From JBFLVN01 sp040758475 (GTDB taxonomy: Bacteria > JAGRBM01), in contig JBFLVN010000034.1 in the NCBI GenBank assembly GCA_040758475.1, positions 1 to 19,378 on the forward strand: a DNA stretch of 19,378 bases, given 5' to 3'. Below, one piece after another: positions 1 through 8,491 of this stretch (position 1 is its first letter; the number at the start of each line of letters is the position of its first letter). The position numbers were made by a program, and so were the translations under genes. The notes beneath the pieces are model-generated. The model did not search any database and was not told the origin of the DNA. It saw only the letters and a program-made list of their open reading frames with translations.

Positions 1-350
1 TCCAGTACCTGGCGCTTCTCGGGGGCGCAAAGCACCCGGCGCTTTTCGATCCCGCGCCGGTCCACGAACTTCTTTCGCGCCTTCGCGGCGCGGGCCTTCT
101 TTCCAGTCCCGATTACGAAACTCTCTTTTCGGGCTGGGAATTTTTAAGGAAACTCTCTTCGCGCCTGCGGATCGTGGAGGGACGCTCCATCTCGGACCTG
201 GACGAGGAACACCCGGACCTGGAAGCCCTCGCCAAACGCTTGGGATACCAATCTGGCGAGCGGGAAGGAGCCGCCCGCCGCGCGCTCTTGGAAGATTACC
301 GGAGACACACGGAAGCGATCCGGCACGTCTACGAGAAAGTGCTGGGGTAG
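1..350 (+). CDS. glnE: Glutamine synthetase adenylyltransferase GlnE, C-terminal end (partial)
   Basis: The reading frame is open from the left edge (first full codon at base 3) to TAG at 348-350, giving about 115 residues with no start in the window. The protein is helical and carries YETLFSGWEFLRKLSSRLRI, then VEGRSISDLD, then LEALAKRLGYQ, and ends RRHTEAIRHVYEKVLG. This matches, from family knowledge, the helical C-terminal region of GlnE, which follows the second nucleotidyltransferase domain. GlnE adds and removes AMP on glutamine synthetase in response to PII signalling, in the cytoplasm. The catalytic domains lie outside the window, so the name rests on the tail alone. The stop codon is only 4 bp from the stop of the convergent peptidase gene, leaving no room for a terminator. 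The alternative is another helical-bundle protein, which I consider less likely. Confidence 0.75.
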   Translation, partial: QYLALLGGAKHPALFDPAPVHELLSRLRGAGLLSSPDYETLFSGWEFLRKLSSRLRIVEGRSISDLDEEHPDLEALAKRLGYQSGEREGAARRALLEDYRRHTEAIRHVYEKVLG

Positions 351-354
351 GTTT

Positions 355-2436
355 TTACGCCAGCCCCGACCGCACGAGCAGCGCTTCCGGATCGGGTTCG
401 CGGCCCCGGAAATCCTTGAAGAGTTCGAGGGGGTCCGTCCCGTTCCCCCGTTCTAGAATCTTCTTCCGGAACGCGAGGCCCGTGCCACGGCCCAGGACGC
501 CCCGCTCCTTGAATAATCCAAAAGCGTCGGCGTCGAGCACCTCGGCCCACTTGTATGAGTAGTACCCGGCGGCATAGCCCAGGGACCCCGAGAAGAGGTG
601 GTGGAACGAGCAGACCATGGCGTAGTCCTCGGGCAGGGGCGTGGCGGCGAAGGGCTGCATGACCTTCCGGCAATAGGGGATCACGTCCCCGTCCTTTTCC
701 GGGCCGTAATCGCGGTGAAGCGAGAGATCGAGCGTCGCGAACCCGAGCTGCCGCATCATGGCGTTGGCGCTCCGGAAGTTCCGTGCCCGCTTCATGGCGG
801 CGAAAAGATTGTCCGGCACGGGGGCGCCCGTCTCGAAATGGCCGGCGAAGAGGTCGAGCGCTTCCCGTTCCCAGGTCCAGTTCTCCATGATCTGGGAGGG
901 AAGCTCCACGAAATCGAGGGGAACGCTCGTGCCCGAAAGGCTGCGGGTGCGTACCTGGCTGAAGAGGTGATGGAGCAAGTGGCCGAACTCGTGGAAAAGG
1001 GTTTCCACGTCCCGGTGGGTGAGGAGCGCCGGGCGGCCGTTGACGGGAGGATTCAGGTTTCCGCAGATGAGGCCCAGGTGCGGTTCCCGTCCTCTTCCGG
1101 GGAGCCAGCGGCCCGTTAGGATGCCGTTCATCCACGCGCCGTCGCGCTTCGACTCGCGGGGGAACATGTCCGAGTAGAACGACCCCAGGTGCTTTCCGTC
1201 CTCGTCGCGGACCTCGTACGTCTGGACGCTCTCGTGCCACGTGGGAAGGTCAGCGGGAAGAATCCGGATGCCGTAGAGTTTCTGGGCGATCGTAAAGAGC
1301 CCCTGGATGACGCGGTCGAGGGGGAAGTAGGGACGGAGTTGCTCCTCGTCGAATCCGTAGAGGGCAGCGCGCTGTTTTTCCGCCCAGTAGGCCACGTCCC
1401 AGGGCTTCATCTCGCCCGCGCCGCCGTTCGATTTGCGGAAATCGGCGAGTTCCTCGTTCTCCTTTTGAAAAGCCCTTTCCGATCGTTTCCGGAGACTTTC
1501 GACGAAAGCGGCCGCCCGTTCGCCCGACTTGACCATCCGGTCGCTCGTGGCGAATTCGGCAAAATCCTTGAAGCCCAGGAGCTTCGCTTTCTCTTTGCGG
1601 AGGGAAAGGATTTTCAAAATGACTTCCCGGTTGTCGCGGGAATCCCCCGCCGCGCGGGTGTTGTAGGTGCGGTAGAGTTTTTCCCGAATCCCGGCGTCGT
1701 CGAGGTAGGTCATGGCGGCCAGGAAGCTTGGAGCCTGGAGCGTAAAGCGCCAGCCTTCTTTTCCCTTGCTCTTGGCGCTTTCCTTCGCCGCCGCGCGGGC
1801 GCTTTCGGGAAGGCCCGCGAGTTTGGAATCACTATCCACCAGGAGTTCGAAGGCGTTCGTCGAATCGAGGACGTTCTGGGAGAATTTGGTGGCCAGTTCG
1901 GCCATTTCGGATTCGAGGGCCTGGAGGCGCGCCTTCCCTTCGGGGGGGAGGTCCGCCCCTTCGCGGCGGAAGTCGAGCAGGGTCTTTTCGAGGAACCGGT
2001 GGCGCTCGCCCGAAAGGCGCGCGGCGTCCCACGAACCGGCGTAGGCGCGGATGGCTTTCCAGAGCCCTTCCGAAAGGAGGATGCCGGCATAGAACTGGCT
2101 GGCCGGCGCCTGCACGGCGTTCCACGCGGCGCGAAGTTCGGGCGTCGTGGCCACCGATTCGAGATGCCCCGCCACCGTCAGCGCGAAATCGAGGGGGCGC
2201 GTGAGTTCGTCCAAGGCCCCCAGGGTGTTCTCGAAGGTTCGGGGGGCGGTCCCTCCACCGATTTTTTCCATTTCCCGCCGGGCTCGGGCGATGAGTTCGT
2301 GGACGGCGGGTTCCACGTGCTCCGGGCGGATGCGGCCAAAGGGGATTCGGAAAGCCGGTTCGAGGAGGGGGTTGTGCTCGGTCACGGGATGCCATACCTC
2401 GGGCGGATTCATCCCCGGACTCATCCCATAGCACAT
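355..2436 (-). CDS. M3-family zinc oligopeptidase (oligopeptidase A / Dcp / thimet type)
   Basis: A 693-residue cytosolic metallopeptidase of normal M3A length. The zinc motif HEFGH is at residues 482-486 within the context VETLFHEFGHLLHH. The third ligand is Glu511 in DFVELPSQIMENW, 29 residues after the first His, as in thimet oligopeptidase. The N-terminal segment FGRIRPEHVEPAV is the typical start of the M3A fold, and the C-terminal part has the GYAAGYYSYKWAEVLDAD motif of these enzymes. Family role: degradation of short peptides, including signal peptides and proteasome or protease products. I cannot separate PrlC/OpdA from Dcp by eye. Start choice is unclear: ATGs at codons 1, 5 and 9 all lack a good Shine-Dalgarno, and the conserved region begins after all three. 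The gene is divergent from metK (110 bp apart) and converges on glnE. Confidence 0.93.
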   Translation of the reverse strand: MCYGMSPGMNPPEVWHPVTEHNPLLEPAFRIPFGRIRPEHVEPAVHELIARARREMEKIGGGTAPRTFENTLGALDELTRPLDFALTVAGHLESVATTPELRAAWNAVQAPASQFYAGILLSEGLWKAIRAYAGSWDAARLSGERHRFLEKTLLDFRREGADLPPEGKARLQALESEMAELATKFSQNVLDSTNAFELLVDSDSKLAGLPESARAAAKESAKSKGKEGWRFTLQAPSFLAAMTYLDDAGIREKLYRTYNTRAAGDSRDNREVILKILSLRKEKAKLLGFKDFAEFATSDRMVKSGERAAAFVESLRKRSERAFQKENEELADFRKSNGGAGEMKPWDVAYWAEKQRAALYGFDEEQLRPYFPLDRVIQGLFTIAQKLYGIRILPADLPTWHESVQTYEVRDEDGKHLGSFYSDMFPRESKRDGAWMNGILTGRWLPGRGREPHLGLICGNLNPPVNGRPALLTHRDVETLFHEFGHLLHHLFSQVRTRSLSGTSVPLDFVELPSQIMENWTWEREALDLFAGHFETGAPVPDNLFAAMKRARNFRSANAMMRQLGFATLDLSLHRDYGPEKDGDVIPYCRKVMQPFAATPLPEDYAMVCSFHHLFSGSLGYAAGYYSYKWAEVLDADAFGLFKERGVLGRGTGLAFRKKILERGNGTDPLELFKDFRGREPDPEALLVRSGLA

Positions 2437-2492
2437 GGATAGGCTTTCGCCGCCCCGTTCGTTGCAATCAAAGGATCAGCCAACTAGCGTTT

Positions 2493-2506
2493 GCCCGCCT
2501 CCGGGC
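2493..2506 (+). promoter_or_regulatory. Small GC hairpin in the metK 5' leader
   Basis: GCCCG (2493-2497), a CCTC loop and CGGGC (2502-2506) form a perfect 5-bp stem with a 4-base loop, 40 bp before the metK ATG. It is followed by a C-run (2506-2512) that could alternatively pair with G-rich sequence downstream. I do not see the conserved cores of the SAM-I, SAM-II, SAM-IV or SAH riboswitches here, so no regulatory function is claimed. Confidence 0.25.
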
Positions 2507-2546
2507 CCCCCCTCCCGCCAGGCACTACCTACAGGAACGCAAAGCG

Positions 2547-3713
<1,167 letters not shown>

Positions 3714-3751
3714 AATTTTTCCGTTTCCAAACCAGATCACCGAGGGAACAA

Positions 3752-5080
3752 ATGGTTGACCACGACGTGAAAGACCTCTCGCTTGCCGACCGGGGACAAA
3801 AGCGCATGGAGTGGGCCGAGCAGAGCATGCCGGTCCTCCGGCTCATCGCCGAGCGCTTCGCCAAGGAAAAGCCCCTCAAGGGGCGGCGCCTCTCGGCGTG
3901 CCTCCACGTGACGACGGAGACGGCCATCCTGGCCACGACGCTCCAGGCGGGCGGCGCCAAAGTGACCCTCTGCGCGTCCAACCCCCTCTCGACCCAGGAC
4001 GACGTGGCCGCCGCCCTCGTAAAACACCACGGAATCCCGGTTTACGCCATCAAGGGGGAATCGACGGATACCTACTACGACCACATTCTTTCGGCCTTGA
4101 AAGCTTCCCCCGAAATCACGATGGACGACGGGGCGGACCTCGTCAGTTCGCTCCTCTTTATCTCGATGGGCAAGACCCAGGAGATGCACCACGTGGTCCG
4201 CTCCTGGGCCGAGAAATTAAAGCCCGCCCAGAAGAAGAAACTGCTGGACGATATCCTGGCCGGCACGGAAGAGACGACGACGGGCGTCATTCGTTTGAAG
4301 GCCATGGAGCGGGACGGCGTTCTCGCCTTCCCGGTCATCGCCGTGAACGACGCCGATACGAAGCACTTCTTCGACAACCGCTACGGCACGGGCCAGAGCA
4401 CCATCGACGGCATCATCCGCGCCACGAACCGCCTTCTGGCGGGAAGCGCTTTCGTCGTGGCGGGCTACGGCTGGTGTGGGAAGGGCCTTGCGCTCCGGGC
4501 CCGCGGCATGGGGGCGAGCGTGATCGTGACCGAGATCGACCCGCTCCGGGCCCTCGAAGCCGTGATGGACGGTTTCCGCGTCATGCCCATGAAGGAAGCG
4601 GTGAAGGAAGGGGATATTTTCTGCACCGTCACGGGCGACATCGACGTGATCCGTTTGGAGCACTTCGAGAAGATGAAAGACGGCGCCATCGTCGCCAACT
4701 CGGGCCACTTCAACGTGGAACTCGACATCGCCGCCCTGGACGAAGCCGCCAAGGGGAAGCGCGAGGTGAGGGATTACGTCACCGAGTACACGCTCAAGAG
4801 CGGGAAAAAGATCAACGTCCTTGGTGAAGGGCGGCTCATCAACCTCGCCTCCGCCGAAGGGCATCCTTCCGCCGTCATGGACATGAGCTTTGCCAACCAG
4901 GCGCTCGCGGCCGAGTTCGTCGCCAAGAACCACGCCAAGCTCGAAAAGAAGGTCTACCGGATGCCCAAGGAACTCGACGAGCAGGTGGCCGCGACCAAAC
5001 TCAAGAGCATGGGGGTCGAACTCGACAAGCTCACGGCCGAGCAGAAAAAGTACCTCTCCAGTTGGGAGATGGGGACGTAA
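3752..5080 (+). CDS. ahcY: S-adenosylhomocysteine hydrolase (Thermotoga/archaeal subtype)
   Basis: 442 residues from the ATG at 3752, which has a GAGGG ribosome site at 3742-3746. The frame stays open further upstream into metK, but the extra residues do not look like the family. The enzyme reversibly splits S-adenosylhomocysteine into adenosine and homocysteine and uses tightly bound NAD. The NAD-binding Rossmann motif is VVAGYGWCGKG, followed by VIVTEIDPLRALEAVMDGF. The active-site stretch is VNDADTKHFFDNRYGTGQST, and NSGHFNVE and GEGRLINLASAEGHP are present. The YGTGQS form, in place of the YGCRES-type sequence of animal enzymes, and the short C-terminus ending YLSSWEMGT without a KxxxYRY-type tail, place it with the Thermotoga/archaeal subtype. 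Some archaeal members prefer S-inosylhomocysteine, so substrate preference is not certain. Confidence 0.94.
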   Translation: MVDHDVKDLSLADRGQKRMEWAEQSMPVLRLIAERFAKEKPLKGRRLSACLHVTTETAILATTLQAGGAKVTLCASNPLSTQDDVAAALVKHHGIPVYAIKGESTDTYYDHILSALKASPEITMDDGADLVSSLLFISMGKTQEMHHVVRSWAEKLKPAQKKKLLDDILAGTEETTTGVIRLKAMERDGVLAFPVIAVNDADTKHFFDNRYGTGQSTIDGIIRATNRLLAGSAFVVAGYGWCGKGLALRARGMGASVIVTEIDPLRALEAVMDGFRVMPMKEAVKEGDIFCTVTGDIDVIRLEHFEKMKDGAIVANSGHFNVELDIAALDEAAKGKREVRDYVTEYTLKSGKKINVLGEGRLINLASAEGHPSAVMDMSFANQALAAEFVAKNHAKLEKKVYRMPKELDEQVAATKLKSMGVELDKLTAEQKKYLSSWEMGT

Positions 5081-5125
5081 GAATCTTCTAGAGCGCGTTT
5101 ACTGCCCGACGACCCCACCCCCCGT

Positions 5126-5170
5126 CCCCTCCCCGCTAGCGGGGAGAGATGGCCGAAGGCCAGGGAGGGG
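5126..5170. repeat. GC-rich palindromic (REP-like) element, possible terminator
   Basis: CTCCCCGCTAGCGGGGAG at 5129-5146 is a perfect 18-bp palindrome. It is followed by a second hairpin, GGCC-GAA-GGCC, at 5151-5161. An outer arm, CCCCTCCC at 5126-5133, can instead pair with GGGAGGGG at 5163-5170, enclosing both. A T-rich run (CTTTTTCTT, 5175-5183) follows. It sits between the convergent ends of ahcY and the membrane-protein gene. The style resembles intergenic palindromic elements scattered through many high-GC genomes. Only one copy is visible in this window, so its repetitive nature is inferred. It could terminate ahcY transcription. Confidence 0.6.
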
Positions 5171-5195
5171 TTGGCTTTTTCTTAAGCAACTTCCG

Positions 5196-5852
5196 CTACT
5201 TCGATTCAGTGCTTTTCGCTGACGGTGGCTGCGCCGGTTCGGGCGGGATTTCAATTTTCCCATCCGTGAGTTTTTCGCGGCCGTAGTAACGGTTTCCCAC
5301 CTCTTCGAGCAAAGCCCGGTAGGCTTCCGGTCCCAGTTCTTTTTCCTCGAAATAGAGCGTCTGGTTCTTGATGTCCACGATCTCCAGCCTCGGATCGGGC
5401 TTTAACCCTTCGTAGGTGTTCCTCTCGCGCTGGAGGTTGTTGCGGACCTTGACGGTCTCGTTCCAGGAGATGGCCACCGTCTTTTCCCACGTCGTGTGGA
5501 TGATACCCGTATCGTCCACGCGGATTTCCCAGGCGGTGTGGGGGTAGAACCGCAGCACGGCGAGCAGGAAGGCGAGCGTGAACAGGAAGATGCGCGGGAG
5601 GCTGAAGGCATCGGGTTCCTCATCGCCCAGGAGGCGTTGGACCGCTTGCCGGAAAAAGACCGCTGGCAGGAGGGGGAAGAGGATCAGGACGAGGTCGGCG
5701 GCGATGGTCCCCCAGGAAGAGCGGAGTTCGAAGGCGCCGCCGGGACCGGCCAGAGAACGGAAACCCTGGGAACAGGCCGAGAGGGCGGGGAGGGCTAGCA
5801 AAACGAGCACCCACCGGAATTTGTCTTTGAAAGAGGACGGGGCCGTATTCAT
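5196..5852 (-). CDS. Small membrane protein with C-terminal soluble domain, function unknown
   Basis: 218 residues from the ATG at 5852 (MNTAPSSFKDKF). The frame extends 12 codons upstream to 5888, but the shorter start directly precedes the first hydrophobic segment and has AGGT about 9 bases before it. Segment 1 (VLVLLALPALSAC) ends in an LSAC lipobox-like sequence. Two further hydrophobic stretches follow: LVLILFPLLPAVFF and IFLFTLAFLLAVLRF. The last about 130 residues are soluble and beta-rich (IRVDDTGIIHTTWEKTVAISW, then LEIVDIKNQTLYFEEKEL), with a proline- and lysine-rich tail. The soluble part has the feel of a small bacterial PH-like domain, as in YcxB/YdbT-type membrane proteins, but this is only a resemblance. 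I do not recognise the protein. It converges on ahcY and diverges from the che operon. Confidence 0.72.
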   Translation of the reverse strand: MNTAPSSFKDKFRWVLVLLALPALSACSQGFRSLAGPGGAFELRSSWGTIAADLVLILFPLLPAVFFRQAVQRLLGDEEPDAFSLPRIFLFTLAFLLAVLRFYPHTAWEIRVDDTGIIHTTWEKTVAISWNETVKVRNNLQRERNTYEGLKPDPRLEIVDIKNQTLYFEEKELGPEAYRALLEEVGNRYYGREKLTDGKIEIPPEPAQPPSAKSTESK

Positions 5853-5888
5853 GGGCGCGACCTGTAGCCCACCTCCGCTTTTTTGCAA

Positions 5889-6069
5889 TGGAGGGGGCGC
5901 TGTGATACGGTCTTAAATAGCGGAATTTCGCGAATACCTGAGTTATTCTAAGTAGTTATCCCTCTTCGTGAGGGGTTCTACGGGTCGAGGCCAGCCCCCC
6001 GCGCCCGTACGGTGTATTAGGGAAGACGGCCGCATGGCCGGCTGCAAAGGGGGCGGGCCCGGGGCGTCC
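5889..6069 (+). promoter_or_regulatory. AT-rich leader and probable promoter region of the chemosensory operon
   Basis: Bases 5911-5960 are clearly AT-richer than the surrounding DNA. They hold an inverted repeat GAATA-N7-TATTC (5932-5948), two direct copies of AGTTAT (5941 and 5954), and a TATTCT that could serve as a -10 box (5944-5949), without a convincing -35. Next is a 7-bp stem with one G-U pair, ATCCCTC-TTCGT-GAGGGGT (5958-5976). GGCC-GCAT-GGCC surrounds an in-frame upstream ATG at 6034. No clear sigma-54 or sigma-28 consensus was found. The region also separates the operon from the divergent membrane-protein gene. Confidence 0.4.
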
Positions 6070-8094
6070 ATGAGTCTTGTCGGCAACCTTGAAGACCTGG
6101 GGCTTGGCGACATCCTCCAGATCGTGAGCCTGAGCCGCAAGAGCGGCGTCTTGCGCCTCACCCGCGAGGGGCAGCAGGGGGCCGTCCTTTTCCGAAACGG
6201 CCTCGTCGTCTCGGCCCTGACCGACACCGCCCATCCGCGCCTTGCCGATGCCCTCGTCCAGCAGGGGGCCCTCACGGACGAGCAGCGGGAAGAGGCCCTC
6301 CAGGTCTGGAACGACACGGGCCGCAACGATTCCCTCCAGGAAATCCTCCACGGCCAATTGAGCGTCTCCCGCGAGAAAATCCAGCAGGCCGTACGCGGCG
6401 TGGTCGAGCAGACGGTCTTCGGCTTCTTCAACTGGAGCGAGGGGAGTTTTAGCTTCGAGCTCTTCGAGCGGGGGGACGAACTGGCGGGGCTCGACCCCGA
6501 ACAACGCCAATTCCTCCTGGAGCCGGGACTAAACGCCCAGTTTCTGGCCATGGAAGGGACGCGCCTCTTCGACGAATCCAAGGCCCTGGGCGAGAGCACG
6601 GCCCGGGCCGAGCCGGCGGCTTTCATCCCTCCACCCCCTCCGCCAGAGCCCGAACCACCCAAAGCGGCTCCTCTCGCACCCGAAAAACCCAAGGCGCCCT
6701 CCCGGAAAGAAAAAGCCGCGCCCGCTCCCGCGGAAAAAAAGTCTGCGGCGGCGGCGCTCTCTTCCGGCAAGGGCGTAGTCCTCGTGGTGGACGACGATTC
6801 CCTTACGCTCGGCGTACTCGAAGCGAAACTCGCCGAAAAGGGATTTTCCATCGCCGTGGCCCAAGGGACGCGCCAGGGCCTCGCCAAGATCGCCGAGCTC
6901 CGGGAGCAGGGGGCGCCGTTTTTCTTGCTGGCGGACCTCCTCATGCCCCGTTCCGACGAGGGAGGAATCCTGGGAGGGATCGAACTCCTCGACCACGTAA
7001 AGAAGAACGGCGGCCCCCTGCGCACCGCCTTGATGACGGATTACGACAACGAAGAGGCCAAGAAGAAGGCCGAGGCCATGGGGGTGGACGCCTTTCTCAA
7101 GAAGCCCCGCAAGTCCCAGCTTTCAAGCGAACAAGAGACCTCCGATCAGGCCGCGTTTTTGAACGAAGTGGGCCCGCTGCTGGCGACGTGGCAGGCCAAG
7201 GACATTCCTCCCGCGGAAGCCCCTGCCGAAGTCCCTGCGCCGGGGCCACCGCTTGTGGCGCAGGTATCGGAGAAGGAGAGCGCCGAAGAGAAGCCTTCTT
7301 CGCCCGCAGTGGAAGCGCCGCCTCCGGAACCCGCTCCGCCCCCGGCCCCCAAGGCGCCGCCCCCTCCCGTTCTCGCGGATGCGGACGATTTTTCGGCCTT
7401 GCCCATGTCCGAGGGGCCTCCGCCCCCGCCGTCGCCCAAAGCCACTTCCCGCGCCCCTCTTAACGGCGGGCGCGCTTCGCCGCTCGTGGATTTTCGGGGT
7501 GAACTCGCCCGGGAGTTCGAGGAAGGGTTCTTTTCCGACCGCCGGGAAGCCCAGGCCGTGCCGCCCAGCCCCGGCCTCTCCATCCTGAAAACGATGACGA
7601 ACGAGCTCAACAACCCGAACTCGAACGTCGAGATCACTCTCCTCATCCTCCGCTTCGCGGCGGAACTCATGAACCGGGCCGTCGTCTTCGTGATCGCGCC
7701 CGACGGCATCCGGGGCCTGGGGGAATTCGGCGTCGAACTGGCGGAGGGGAACGCCCTAAAGCGCGTCCGGCGGATGCGCATTCCCCTGGACGAGCCTTCC
7801 CTCCTGCGGGAAACCTACGAGCGCCAGGCGATCCTCAAGGGGGCGCTCCCGGCGGGAAAATGGAACGACTACCTGGTCGAGCAATTGGGGGGAGTAAGAC
7901 CCCACGAAGTATTTCTCGCGCCCATCGTCTCGTCGGGGAAGGTCGTGGCCCTTCTCTACGGCGACAACGTTCCCGAACAGCGGGAGATCGGCGATACGGA
8001 GAGCCTCGAGATATTCCTCGTCCAGGCCGGCATCGCGATGGACCGGGCCTATTTGACCCGGCAGCTTCGCAACCTGCCGCGCGGGGCGGAGTAG
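6070..8094 (+). CDS. DUF4388 (PATAN) - receiver - GAF-like signalling protein
   Basis: 674 residues from the ATG at 6070, chosen because MSLVGNLEDLGLGDILQIV is the normal beginning of a DUF4388 domain. In-frame ATGs at 5968 and 6034 exist, but their added sequence is low complexity and overlaps hairpins. Residues 1 to about 165 are DUF4388. After a Pro/Ala-rich linker comes a receiver at about 236-350, with acidic residues 241-243 (DDD), phospho-acceptor Asp289 in ADLLMP, and Lys344-345. A second Pro-rich linker covers about 375-475. The C-terminal part (about 503-670) looks like a GAF domain, with VEITLLILRFAAELMNRAVVFVIAPDG and then FLAPIVSSGKVVALLYGDN. It is cytoplasmic with no membrane segment. 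As first gene of the che operon, 13 bp before cheY, it is a plausible phosphorylation target of CheA or an output scaffold. No DNA-binding or enzymatic output domain is visible. Confidence 0.88.
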   Translation: MSLVGNLEDLGLGDILQIVSLSRKSGVLRLTREGQQGAVLFRNGLVVSALTDTAHPRLADALVQQGALTDEQREEALQVWNDTGRNDSLQEILHGQLSVSREKIQQAVRGVVEQTVFGFFNWSEGSFSFELFERGDELAGLDPEQRQFLLEPGLNAQFLAMEGTRLFDESKALGESTARAEPAAFIPPPPPPEPEPPKAAPLAPEKPKAPSRKEKAAPAPAEKKSAAAALSSGKGVVLVVDDDSLTLGVLEAKLAEKGFSIAVAQGTRQGLAKIAELREQGAPFFLLADLLMPRSDEGGILGGIELLDHVKKNGGPLRTALMTDYDNEEAKKKAEAMGVDAFLKKPRKSQLSSEQETSDQAAFLNEVGPLLATWQAKDIPPAEAPAEVPAPGPPLVAQVSEKESAEEKPSSPAVEAPPPEPAPPPAPKAPPPPVLADADDFSALPMSEGPPPPPSPKATSRAPLNGGRASPLVDFRGELAREFEEGFFSDRREAQAVPPSPGLSILKTMTNELNNPNSNVEITLLILRFAAELMNRAVVFVIAPDGIRGLGEFGVELAEGNALKRVRRMRIPLDEPSLLRETYERQAILKGALPAGKWNDYLVEQLGGVRPHEVFLAPIVSSGKVVALLYGDNVPEQREIGDTESLEIFLVQAGIAMDRAYLTRQLRNLPRGAE

Positions 8095-8107
8095 GGGGAG
8101 CAGAGCG

Positions 8108-8482
8108 GTGGCGCACAAAATCCTGCTCGCGGAAGATTCGGCTTCGACGCGCTCCCTCGTCGTCTCGGCCCTGGAGATGCTGGGCGACGTGGAAGTGGTC
8201 GAGGCGGCAAGCGGATTTGAGGCGCTAAAGAGCCTGCCGCGGGAGAAATTCGACGTCATCATCACCGACATCAACATGCCCGATATTAACGGCCTGGAAC
8301 TCCTCTCCTTCGTAAAGCAGAACCGCCTCTACCAGCACATCCCGCTCATCATCATCACCTCCGAAGTAAGCGCCCGGGACGAGGAAAAAGGCCGGGCCCT
8401 GGGGGCCGACGAATACCTCGTCAAGCCCGTCGACCCCGACCGCCTCCAACAAGTGGTACGGCGGTACCTGGGGAAGCCGTAG
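8108..8482 (+). CDS. cheY: CheY-like single-domain response regulator
   Basis: 124 residues, one receiver domain and nothing else. The acidic pocket is in LLAEDS, phospho-acceptor Asp54 is in IITDINMPDINGLEL, the switch Thr/Ser is in LIIITSE, and the conserved Lys is in EYLVKPVD. It starts with GTG at 8108, with GGGGGAG about 8 bases upstream; no better ATG exists. It should take phosphate from the CheA encoded 9 bp downstream and diffuse to a motor or other target. The cheA ribosome site overlaps the end of this gene, suggesting coupled translation. Confidence 0.95.
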   Translation: MAHKILLAEDSASTRSLVVSALEMLGDVEVVEAASGFEALKSLPREKFDVIITDINMPDINGLELLSFVKQNRLYQHIPLIIITSEVSARDEEKGRALGADEYLVKPVDPDRLQQVVRRYLGKP

Positions 8483-8491
8483 GACGCGCGC

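Noticed and set aside
1189..2442. Long open frame (417 codons) on the + strand opposite the M3 peptidase gene
   Set aside because: It is antisense to a gene with intact zinc-site motifs; the translation is low complexity and typical of high-GC shadow frames.
2462..2490. TTGCAA and TAGCGT spaced 17 bp as a sigma-70 promoter for metK
   Set aside because: Only 4 of 6 and 3 of 6 matches to consensus; too weak to call in a GC-rich genome.
2437..2546. SAM or SAH riboswitch before metK
   Set aside because: No conserved core of any SAM/SAH class was recognised, and only one short hairpin is present.
5914..5937. Sigma-28 flagellar promoter (TAAATAGC ... GCGAATAC)
   Set aside because: The gap between the two boxes is 8 bases rather than about 11, and the -10 box matches poorly.
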